In this document: in pieces, positions 52,095 through 60,344 of the stretch | How the letters are laid out: each line of letters starts with the position of its first letter | How positions within the stretch are numbered: the stretch's first letter is position 1 | Assembly (NCBI GenBank): GCA_963759155.1 | Contig: CAVWXX010000004.1 | Coordinates: 186,001-250,000 of the forward strand | Length of the DNA: 64,000 nucleotides | Origin: SZUA-36 sp963759155 | GTDB taxonomy: Bacteria; Pseudomonadota; Gammaproteobacteria; Xanthomonadales; SZUA-36 | Reading direction: 5' to 3' | The notes under the pieces: model-generated | The model's database searches: none | What the model saw: the letters and a program-made list of their open reading frames with translations, nothing else | What the model was told of the DNA's origin: nothing | Program-made: the position numbers and the translations under genes

Positions 52095-54625
52095 GTGAAG
52101 ACGGTTGTTATCAACAAAAGAGAAAATGAAAAAACACCATTTCTGCGTGGAATCATGATTCGCAGCCTGCAGGATGCAGGGCTGGCTTTCGATGATGCAT
52201 ATTCAATAGCGACAAAGGTTCGTAATGAGCTGGGTAACAAGAAGAAGATTTCATCAGAGTTTCTTCAGAGCCGGGTTTCAGACCTGTTGAAGGAAAGAGA
52301 GGAGTTTGACGTACTTGAGCAGTACAACGTCCCCTCCCCAGCGCCGCCGAGGATACTGGTTGCCAGCCCCGATGGCGAGGAAAGTGCATTTTCGCGAGGG
52401 CGGCATGCGAGGTACCTGCAGTCGGCAGGATTGAAAACCGAGAAAGCTGAATACACGACAGAGCTGATTTATGCTCAGCTAATTGCGGCAGGGATCAACT
52501 CCATATCGACCCTTGAGCTAGGCTATCTGACGTACTTGTGTCTGCAGCAGGAAGTGGGTGATGGCGCTGCCAGTCGTTACCTGGTGTGGTCTGAATTCCA
52601 AAACAGCGGCCGGCCACTCGTGCTGTTGATTGGAGGTACCGTGGCCGTAGGCAAGAGCACGATCGCCACCGAGATTGCCCATCTGCTGGAAATCGTACGT
52701 ATACAGTCTACCGATATGTTACGCGAGGTCATGCGCGTGATGATCCCCGAGCGTTTATTGCCGGTATTGCATACCTCATCATTTGATGCCTGGAAGACCT
52801 TGCCGATTCGGGATGATTCCGATCGTGAGTGGGAGCAATTGGTCGCAGAAGGTTACCAGAGCCAGGCCGAACTTCTATCAGTGCCATGCGAAGCGGTATT
52901 GCAACGGGCGGTAGAAGAAGGTGTGCCCCTCATCATGGAAGGTGTGCATGTTCACCCAGAACTTCTTGCCAGGGTGCCCGATGATTCGGAAGTCATCAGT
53001 GTGTACGTGATGCTGGCCGTACTCAAGTCAAAAAAGATCAAGGCGCGGTTGAAAGGCAGGGGTATAGATGCGCCACGCAGGCAACCCTCAAGATACTTGA
53101 ATAACCTGGAATCCATCTGGAGTCTGCAATCATTCCTGCTGTCAGAGGCCGACCGCTGCAATGTTCCGATCGTCACCTCCGAAGATAAGGAAAAGGCTGT
53201 TTTACAGATTACCCGCCAGGTTAATGTGGAACTTGGAAAACATTTCAAGGGTTCAGTGGGAGAAGTATTTGGTCCTGTCACCCGGTATTGGGAAACGCTG
53301 TCCGGCAAAAGGCCATGGCATGAACTGGTTGACTTTCTCCGGGGTGAATCAGTATTTAAAGACCATGTTGCCAGACCGGCCAGGGATAAGGAACCAGGTG
53401 GAAAGGCCGTTTTGCTGATAATTGATGGCCTCGGTGATCTGCCCATCCCTGAACTGGATGGAAAAACACCACTGGAGGCGGCCGATACACCGGTGCTTGA
53501 CCAACTTGCCGGCTCGGGCTGGTATGGACTGGTTGACCCGATACTTCCCGGCGAAATCCCGAATACCGATTCAGGTACAGGCATGATTATGGGTCTTTTG
53601 CCGGAGCAGGCTGACCGCTTGAAGCGTGGTCCGGTCGAAGCTGCCGGCGCTGGGCAGACACTGGCGCCCGGAGAAGTCGCTGTTCGAGCCAATTTTGCCA
53701 CGATTGAACACCGGGAAGGGAAGTTTCTCATAACCGATCGCAGAGCGGGCAGGATCACAAAAGGCACACATGAGTTGGCCGAAGCGCTGACAGATGTTGA
53801 TCTTGGCGATGGGATCACAGGGCGGTTTTTACCCACGGATCAGCATCGCGGTGTGATCATTCTCTCTGGACAAGGGTTGCATGACGCCATCAGCGATACA
53901 GATCCCGGTGATCTGAACATGCCCGCCGCTTTGAAAATCTGCCAGCCATTGGAGCCGGAAGCTGAATTAACCGCAGTTAAAGTGAATCGCTTTATTATCG
54001 AAGCTCACCAGCTTCTCGCGGATCATCCGGTCAATGCAAACAGGGTCCGGGATGGAAAATTGCCCGCCAGCGGGTTGATTACCCGAGGTGCAGGTTCACG
54101 CTTCGAACTGGATAATACGCTGATCAAACAGGGGCTCAAGGTGGCCCTGGTGTCGGGTTGTAACACGGTTCTGGGACTGGGTAGCATTTTCGGGTTTGAC
54201 GTGATTACAGATGAGCGGTTTACAGCTGATATCGACACCGACCTGGATGCCAAGATCTGGGCAGTGAGAAAAGCCTTGAACAAAAATGATCTGGTCTTTG
54301 TGCATGTCAAGGCGCCCGATATATATTCCCATGACCGCCAGCCTCTGGCAAAACGGGACTTTTTGCAGCGCATCGACCAGTCTTTGAAACCCTTGCTTGA
54401 GCGGGGGCGACCATCGCAGTCGCTGCAGACCATACGACAGACAGTAATACGGGTTCACACAGTGCCGACCCCGTTCCTGCCTTGATTTATCATCCGGGTG
54501 CCGGCGGTCGCGCAGATCCGGTCAAGTTTGGGGAGACCTCATGTAGCGAGGGCAACATGGGGCGCCAGCTCAGCAAGGAATTTTTGTCCCAAGTAGTCAG
54601 CGCGATGAGATCGGCCGCCGCGTAG
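52095..54625 (+). CDS. 2-phosphoglycerate kinase fused to archaeal-type phosphoglycerate mutase, with a frameshift
   Basis: A bifunctional protein of about 843 residues. Two ATP-cone-like repeats (about residues 2-70 and 86-160; LRGIMIRSLQDAGLAFDDAY) precede a P-loop kinase (LLIGGTVAVGKSTIATEIA, residues 178-196) that resembles methanogen 2-phosphoglycerate kinase. From about residue 434 comes an ApgM-type alkaline phosphatase-fold mutase: LLIIDGLGDLPIPELDGKTP, NTDSGTGMIMGL, HVKAPDIYSHD. One base missing from the G run at 54403-54407 breaks the frame; beyond it AVAADHTTDSNTGSHSADP and the tail run to 54625. GTG at 52095 has an AAGGA site. It may handle phosphoglycerates in low phosphate. Confidence 0.75.
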
Positions 54626-54704
54626 ATACCATTCACATGGTTTTCTTGGATAAATAATGACCCTGATCAACCGCAGTTATACAAATATATGGCATTCTTA
54701 CCAA

Positions 54705-54736
54705 CTGTCATAAAACTGTCATATTTGATCTATAGT
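54705..54736 (+). promoter_or_regulatory. Pho box and -10 of pstS
   Basis: CTGTCATAAAACTGTCAT (54705-54722) is an essentially perfect PhoB box. TATAGT (54731-54736) lies 8 bases downstream as -10. pstS starts at 54777 after an AGTGGAG ribosome site. This shows that the Pst genes are induced by phosphate limitation via PhoB. Confidence 0.92.
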
Positions 54737-54776
54737 CTTGGAATGTTTTTTGTCATAAAAAAAGTGGAGATATCTA

Positions 54777-55658
54777 ATGTTTAAGCGCAATGTTATGCCG
54801 GCCATGATCGTGGTGGCGGTTTCAGCAGTTCTTACTGCCTGTGGTGGCGGACAGGATCGCCAGGTAATTCAAAACAAGGGTTCTGATACCCTCGTCAATG
54901 TTGCCCAGGCATGGGCGGAAGCCTACCAGACGGTTGACCCGGCTACGGTCGTAGCGGTGAGCGGTGGTGGTTCCGGAACAGGCATCGCAGCCCTGATCAA
55001 CGGTACGGTTGACATTGCAAACGCCAGCCGTGCGATGAAGGACAAGGAAATTAAACTCGCCAGGGACAGCGGTCACGATCCGGTTCAGCATATTGTTGGC
55101 TATGACGCATTGGCGGTCTATCTGCACGCGGATAACCCTGTCACCGACCTGAGTATTGAGCAGCTTGCCGAGATTTATGGTGATGGTGGCGGTTACACGA
55201 AGTGGACGGACCTTGGTGTTGAAGTACCCGGTTGTAAAGACCAGACCATCGTTGTGGTCAGCCGGCAGAATAATTCCGGAACCTATGCGTATTTCCGCGA
55301 AACAGTACTTGGAAAAGGGGATTTCCGTCTCGGGACCCGTGATATGCATGGCTCCAAGGATGTGGTGGACCTCGTAGAAAATACACCTTGCGCGATTGGA
55401 TACAGTGGTCTTGCTTATGCTACCGACCATGTCAAGATGGCCTGTATTTCACAAAGTACAGGTGGCGAGTGCACCAGTCCTTCGGTTGAAACTGCCAGTG
55501 ATGGCAGTTATCCGATTGCCCGTCCGTTGTTCATGTACACCAACGGTGAGCCAACCGGTTATGTTGGCGCGTACCTGAACTGGATCAAGAGTGAAGCCGG
55601 ACAGTGCATCATTCTTGAAAAGGGTTATGCATCAGTATCTGAAGTCAACTGCGGCTGA
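54777..55658 (+). CDS. pstS: Phosphate-binding lipoprotein PstS
   Basis: The high-affinity phosphate receptor of the Pst ABC transporter, 293 residues. A lipobox LTAC (Cys22) suggests a lipid-anchored protein. Phosphate-contact segments are visible: KGSDTLVN near the start, GGGSGTGIAALINGTVDIANASR and RQNNSGTYAYFRE. It belongs to the shorter PstS subgroup, related to PstS of Pseudomonas-like bacteria. A Pho box lies immediately upstream and an RNA stem-loop after the stop. It may serve both permease pairs downstream, since no second binding protein is seen in the window. Confidence 0.92.
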   Translation: MFKRNVMPAMIVVAVSAVLTACGGGQDRQVIQNKGSDTLVNVAQAWAEAYQTVDPATVVAVSGGGSGTGIAALINGTVDIANASRAMKDKEIKLARDSGHDPVQHIVGYDALAVYLHADNPVTDLSIEQLAEIYGDGGGYTKWTDLGVEVPGCKDQTIVVVSRQNNSGTYAYFRETVLGKGDFRLGTRDMHGSKDVVDLVENTPCAIGYSGLAYATDHVKMACISQSTGGECTSPSVETASDGSYPIARPLFMYTNGEPTGYVGAYLNWIKSEAGQCIILEKGYASVSEVNCG

Positions 55659-55679
55659 TCAAATTTAATGTTTCCACGT

Positions 55680-55715
55680 GCCACACCATTCCGGCTTGTG
55701 CCGGAACGGTGTGGC
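55680..55715 (+). terminator. Stem-loop between pstS and phoU
   Basis: GCCACACCATTCCGGC and GCCGGAACGGTGTGGC form a 16-base stem with one mismatch and loop TTGT. No T run follows. Such stems behind binding-protein genes usually stabilise the first gene's mRNA and reduce readthrough, giving more PstS than permease. Confidence 0.65.
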
Positions 55716-55768
55716 GGTGATAATTACTCATTGAATGCCGTTGTTGTCCGGCAAACCAGGAATCACAC

Positions 55769-56823
55769 ATGAGTCACTTTGAAGAGCGCATGGAGGCTGA
55801 CCTTCAGATTATCAGGGGCCGGCTTTGGAAGATTGGTGAAGATGTCGATGCTGCATTGCACAGCGCAAAAAAAGTAATGATATTGCGGGATAGCGAGCTG
55901 GCATACCAAACGGTGCTGGGTGACTACCCGATAAATCGGGCATCCCGGGAATGCGACCGGCTTTGCCATACTTTTATCGCCCGCCACCTGCCGGGTGCCG
56001 GGCCATTGCGTGAAATGGCAGCAACCGCGGGGTCAACGTGGCACTGGAACGCATCGGTGATTACGCCGTTACCATCAGCCGTGAGGCGTTGCAGTTAACT
56101 TCTCCGATTTCTGCTCAACTGACGAATGACGTCGATGCAATGTTCGATGAGTCAATCTCCATACTCTCCGATGCCCGAAAGTCATTTCGTGATGGCAATG
56201 CGGATATGGCGATCGCCCTGATGAAAGTGGCGAAACGCGTGCAAAACCGTATGGATGGCGTTTACGAGACACTGTTTGCCGAAGATGACCACATGGACGG
56301 CGCGACCATGATGGCGATTTTTGTTGTGTTTAATCTGCTCAAGCGAATCGTCGACCAGGCAAAAAACATATGTGACCAGACCGTTTATGCCGTAAAGGGC
56401 ATTGCCAAAATCCCGAAGACCTACCGCATTTTGTTCCTCGATCAACCGGGCTCAGGCATGGCGCAGCTGGCCACGGCCATCGGGCGTAAGAATTTTCCCG
56501 AAAGCGGGTTTTTTGTGCCCGCCACCCCCGGTGTAGCTGAACCGGTATCCACGGACTTACAGGGGTTCCTGGTTGAAAGAGGCCTGCCGGATGAGAACCT
56601 GGTCACCGAGCAACTTGAGGTTTCGGAACATGACCTGGATGATTTCACTATCATCGTGAGTCTCAATGGTAAATATTCCGACTATATTCCCAAGGTGCCA
56701 TTTCATACGTCGGCTCTTAACTGGGTGCTGCCGGAAGGGCATGACCTCAAGCAGAATTACCGGGTACTGCGAGAAGAGCTTCAACAGCTGATGTCCTGCA
56801 TGGCAGGTGATGCCGCCGGTTGA
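55769..56823 (+). CDS. phoU: PhoU fused to a degenerate ArsC/LMW-phosphatase domain, with a frameshift
   Basis: The negative regulator that links Pst to PhoR, here about 351 residues instead of about 240. The first frame ends at 56098, and homology resumes in the next frame at about 56033 (ARVNVALERIGDYAVTISREA in the family; here VNVALERIGDYAVTISRE). One G missing from 56029-56032 explains it. Two PhoU helical bundles cover about residues 1-210. The end (about 218-351) aligns with arsenate reductase/LMW phosphatases: RILFLDQPGSGMAQLATA parallels ILFVCTGNSCRSQMAEA, and SALNWVLPEG parallels the LHW-P-DP motif. The catalytic Cys and Arg are replaced by Asp and Met. Its position after pstS is unusual. 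Confidence 0.82.
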
Positions 56824-56861
56824 CCCTCCCGGACGAATCAATTCACGGTGAAAAATAACCC

Positions 56862-57791
56862 ATGAACAAACAAAACCCGGTTACGGTTAAGTCCGTCAAT
56901 CTTGATCGCCTGAATAGCGACTGGTATATCGACAAGGTCGTTCAGACCCTGGTCTTCATCGGTGGTATCTCGGCCATCATTTTTATCATCGGGATATTCG
57001 TTTTCATCACCAAGGAGGGTATGGGTTTCCTGGTGGGTGACTTCAGCTTCAAGGAGTTCTTCTTTTCACCAAACTGGCGACCGACATCCGAGAGCAAGGC
57101 CACCTACGGTATCCTGGCCCTGATTGCCGGTACTGCCAGCGTGACAGGCCTGGCGATGCTCGTGGCAATTCCATTTTCCCTCGGCACAGCAATTTTTATC
57201 GCCGAGTTTGCAACCGGCAAAACACGTGAGTTCCTGAAGATCACGGTCGAATTACTGGCTGCGATTCCTTCGGTGGTCTGGGGTTTCATCGGTCTTGCGA
57301 TCATGAACCCGCTGATCATCGATATCTTCGATGTCCCGGTGGGTTTGAACGTATTGAATGCCGGTATCATCCTCGGTCTGATGGCGGCGCCGATCATGAC
57401 GTCAATTGCAGAAGATGCATTAAAAGCGGTTCCGGATCGTTACCGTGAGGCGGCTGAAGCACTGGGCGCAACCCGCTGGCAGGTCATTTACAAGGTCGTG
57501 CTGCCGGCGGCAAAAAATGGTTTGCTGGGTGCGGTGTTGCTGGGCGTTGGCCGGGGGTTCGGCGAAACCATGGCGGTTTTGATGGCCACGGGTCATTCGA
57601 TCAATATTCCGGGCAGCGTGTTTGACTCGGTGCGGGCGCTTACCGCGACCATTGCCGCCGAATTGGGTGAAACCGCCGTCGGTTCACCTCACTACAAGGC
57701 ACTTTTTACCATTGGTATCGCACTATTCGTGATTACGTTCATCATTAACCTGATCGCAGACCTGGTTGTCCGTGGTGTGAAGAAGGGATAA
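56862..57791 (+). CDS. pstC: Phosphate ABC transporter permease PstC (compact form)
   Basis: A 309-residue inner-membrane permease with six to seven helices, similar in size to E. coli PstC (319). The ATPase-docking loop is AAEALGATRWQVIYKVVLPAA, and GFGETMAVLMATGHS follows. It is preceded by phoU (38 bases) and followed by pstA (14 bases). With pstA it forms the membrane channel of the first Pst set. Confidence 0.93.
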   Translation: MNKQNPVTVKSVNLDRLNSDWYIDKVVQTLVFIGGISAIIFIIGIFVFITKEGMGFLVGDFSFKEFFFSPNWRPTSESKATYGILALIAGTASVTGLAMLVAIPFSLGTAIFIAEFATGKTREFLKITVELLAAIPSVVWGFIGLAIMNPLIIDIFDVPVGLNVLNAGIILGLMAAPIMTSIAEDALKAVPDRYREAAEALGATRWQVIYKVVLPAAKNGLLGAVLLGVGRGFGETMAVLMATGHSINIPGSVFDSVRALTATIAAELGETAVGSPHYKALFTIGIALFVITFIINLIADLVVRGVKKG

Positions 57792-57805
57792 TAGGACAGC
57801 AAAAC

Positions 57806-58675
57806 ATGTTTGAAGCAACCCCGATCAACCGCAAAAACCTCGGGTGGCAAAAAGTGTTCCGCATTTTGCTTGGTGGAATGACCGCGATCTTGATTTTGCC
57901 GGTGGCATTGATTCTTGGCACGCTGATATTCAAGGGCGCACCGGTCATCTCTTTTGATTTCCTGTTTACCAGTCCGACCAACGGTATGACCCAGGGCGGT
58001 ATTTTCCCGGCTTTGCTCGGTACCATTTTGCTGGTGCTGGTTGCCCTGGTGGCTTCGGTACCGCTGGGTGTTGCCGCGGCGATTTACCTGAGCGAATATG
58101 CCCCGGAAAACTGGTTTACACGGGCCATTAACCTCGCCATCATCAATCTGGCGGGTGTGCCATCCATCGTTCATGCGCTGTTCGGTCTGGGTGCCTTTGT
58201 GCTCTTTTTCCGGTTTGGCACCAGTATCCTGGCAGCCAGCCTGACACTGGCGGTTATGACGCTGCCGGTGGTTATCGTTGCCACACGCGAGTCGTTACAG
58301 GCCGTTCCGATGGCCTTCCGCGAGGCCTGCTGGAATATGGGTGCGACACGCTGGCAAACCATCCGGCGTATCGTTCTACCCAATGCCATAACCGGTATTT
58401 TGACCGGTGTTATCCTGGAGGTTTCGCGGACTTCAGGTGAAACTGCACCTATCATGTTTACCGGTGCCGTGTTTTTCCTGCCGTTTCTGCCCCAGGGTGT
58501 ATTCGATCAGACCATGGCGCTCTCGCTGCACCTGTTTGTTGTTTCGACACAGGTTCCTGAAATGCCCGAAGCCGTGCCATACGGTGTCGCCCTCGTGCTG
58601 ATTGCCATGGTGCTGTTGATGAACAGTGCTTCGATTGCGTTACGTATGTATCTTCGGGGCAAAAAGAAATGGTAG
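57806..58675 (+). CDS. pstA: Phosphate ABC transporter permease PstA (compact form)
   Basis: A 289-residue permease with six helices, similar in size to E. coli PstA (296). It carries REACWNMGATRWQTIRRIVLP as the ATPase-docking EAA loop, with N-M in place of the usual L, and EVSRTSGETAPIMFTGA. The ATG of the first pstB gene overlaps its last codons by 7 bases, indicating tight coupling. Confidence 0.93.
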   Translation: MFEATPINRKNLGWQKVFRILLGGMTAILILPVALILGTLIFKGAPVISFDFLFTSPTNGMTQGGIFPALLGTILLVLVALVASVPLGVAAAIYLSEYAPENWFTRAINLAIINLAGVPSIVHALFGLGAFVLFFRFGTSILAASLTLAVMTLPVVIVATRESLQAVPMAFREACWNMGATRWQTIRRIVLPNAITGILTGVILEVSRTSGETAPIMFTGAVFFLPFLPQGVFDQTMALSLHLFVVSTQVPEMPEAVPYGVALVLIAMVLLMNSASIALRMYLRGKKKW

Positions 58676-59484
58676 ACAGTACCGCTGTGAACGGGGAAGA
58701 GTCCTTGGACAATAATGTGAATGCATCGCCTCCGGTAAAGCTCGGTGTTGAGAACCTGTCTATCCATTATGACACCGTACCGGCGTTGGAAAACGTATCA
58801 CTTGATATCAGGGAAAACGAAATTTTTGGGGTCATCGGGCCCGCCAATGCTGGCAAGACATCGTTTCTGAAAGCGATTAACCGAATGGATATGTTCAACC
58901 CCGACATGAGAATTGACGGGCGGATCACATTTGACGGGATGGATATCAGCAAGGTGCGTAATGTTTACGGCTTGCGCAGCCGTATTGGCGTGGTATTTCC
59001 ACTGCCGGTCGGTCTGCCGCTTTCAGTTTACGATAATGTTGCCCTGGCGCCACGCTTGGCAGGTTTGAAGGACAAGGCGGAACTCAACGTAATCGTTGAA
59101 CGTTGCCTGACACGGGCGGCGCTCTGGGACGAGGTCAAGGATCGGCTCGACTCGTTAGGCAGTTTGTTGTCCGGTGGTCAGCAGCAGCGATTGACCATTG
59201 CACGCGCCTTGTCGCAGGACCCCGAGCTTCTGATGCTCGATGAGTTTTCCATCGCGGTAGATCCCGTCACCACGATGCGTATCGAGGATGTGTTAAAAGA
59301 GCTGAAAAGCGAGATTACGATTATCCTGGTGACAAACCTTGTCCAGCAGGCGAGGCGCCTGGCAGATCGCACGGCATTTTTCCTGGAAGGGAAGTGCCTG
59401 GAAGTTGGAGTGACCGAAGACCTGTTTACCGGTGAAGTCGCCGATCAGCGCACCCGTGATTATGTTGAAGGGAGGTTTGGTTAA
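58669..59484 (+). CDS. PstB-like ATPase with degenerate Q-loop and switch histidine
   Basis: A 271-residue ABC ATPase of the PstB family. Walker A is GPANAGKT (57-64, altered from GPSGCGKS), the signature LSGGQQQRLTIARAL (167-181) is intact and Walker B LLMLDE (187-192) is present. But the Q-loop reads VVFPLPVGLP, with Pro111 where PstB has Gln. The D-loop region is DEFSIAVDP instead of DEPTSALDP, and the switch His is Asn223 (LVTNLVQQA). It therefore seems unable to hydrolyse ATP well in its own site, yet offers a good signature to a partner. Its stop overlaps the next pstB gene by one base. Confidence 0.88.
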   Translation: MVDSTAVNGEESLDNNVNASPPVKLGVENLSIHYDTVPALENVSLDIRENEIFGVIGPANAGKTSFLKAINRMDMFNPDMRIDGRITFDGMDISKVRNVYGLRSRIGVVFPLPVGLPLSVYDNVALAPRLAGLKDKAELNVIVERCLTRAALWDEVKDRLDSLGSLLSGGQQQRLTIARALSQDPELLMLDEFSIAVDPVTTMRIEDVLKELKSEITIILVTNLVQQARRLADRTAFFLEGKCLEVGVTEDLFTGEVADQRTRDYVEGRFG

Positions 59485-60278
59485 TGACAGACCAGCAAAA
59501 CAACGACGTCACTGACACCAGCCTTGCCATCAGTACAAAAAAACTGAACCTTTGGTACGGAACATTTCAGGCATTGTTCGATATTGACCTGGACATCAAA
59601 CAGGGGCTCATTACGTCGATGATTGGCCCTTCCGGCTGTGGCAAGAGTACGTTCCTGCGCACGGTTAACCGGATTAACGAGCGCATGGATTACGTCAGGA
59701 TCAGCGGTGAAGTTGACGTGATGGGAGAAAACATCTTCGGCTCTGATGTCGAGATGTTACAGGTAAGGAAACAGGTGGGCATGGTGTTCCAACGGCCGAA
59801 CCCGCTACCTATATCCATTCGCAAGAACATTCTATTTGGCCATACCATTCATACCGAGGGTAAAACCGATAAATCCAAACAGGATGAGATCGTCGAAAGC
59901 GCCCTGAAGCAGGTGCTGCTGTGGGACAAGGTCAAGGATAAACTCGACCAAAAAGCGACTACCCTGTCATTGGAAGAGCAGCAGAAGTTGTGTATTGCAA
60001 GGTTGTTACCGGTCAAACCCAGCGTTTTGCTAATGGACGAACCCTGTTCGGCGCTCGATCCGAAGGGTACCGAGGCCGTGGAGGAACTGCTGTGGGACCT
60101 GCGTGGCAAGTACACTATCCTGATCGTTACCCACAATATGGCCCAGGCCCGTCGTGCCAGCGAAGAATGCATTTTCATGCTTATGGGCAAGGTGATTGAA
60201 CATACCGAAACGGGCGAAATGTTCCTGACACCCAAGCACAAGGAAACCACTGATTACATCGAAGGGCGCTACGGATAA
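59484..60278 (+). CDS. pstB: PstB ATPase with degenerate signature motif
   Basis: A 264-residue ABC ATPase. Walker A GPSGCGKST (48-56), Q-loop VGMVFQRPNP with Gln103, Walker B LLMDEPCSALDP with Glu186 and the switch His217 in VTHNMAQA are all canonical. The signature, however, reads LSLEEQQKLCIARLL (161-175) instead of LSGGQQQRLCIARAL. The defects are the complement of those in the preceding PstB-like protein. A heterodimer of the two would have one consensus and one degenerate ATP site. TAATG overlap links their translation. Confidence 0.9.
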   Translation: MTDQQNNDVTDTSLAISTKKLNLWYGTFQALFDIDLDIKQGLITSMIGPSGCGKSTFLRTVNRINERMDYVRISGEVDVMGENIFGSDVEMLQVRKQVGMVFQRPNPLPISIRKNILFGHTIHTEGKTDKSKQDEIVESALKQVLLWDKVKDKLDQKATTLSLEEQQKLCIARLLPVKPSVLLMDEPCSALDPKGTEAVEELLWDLRGKYTILIVTHNMAQARRASEECIFMLMGKVIEHTETGEMFLTPKHKETTDYIEGRYG

Positions 60279-60304
60279 GACGCTTCGGGCAAGACGCGAA
60301 GCCC

Positions 60305-60337
60305 TTGTAACAAAACTGTCACAATTCGCGCTTAAGA
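60305..60337 (+). promoter_or_regulatory. Internal Pho box before the second permease pair
   Basis: TTGTAACAAAACTGTCAC (60305-60322) matches the Pho consensus at most positions, with half-sites 11 bases apart. TTAAGA (60332-60337) is a possible -10, 9 bases further. It would give the large permeases their own PhoB-dependent promoter. A small stem (GCTTCG/CGAAGC, 60291-60302 region) precedes it and may mark the end of the pstB message. Confidence 0.65.
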
Positions 60338-60344
60338 TGCAGCC

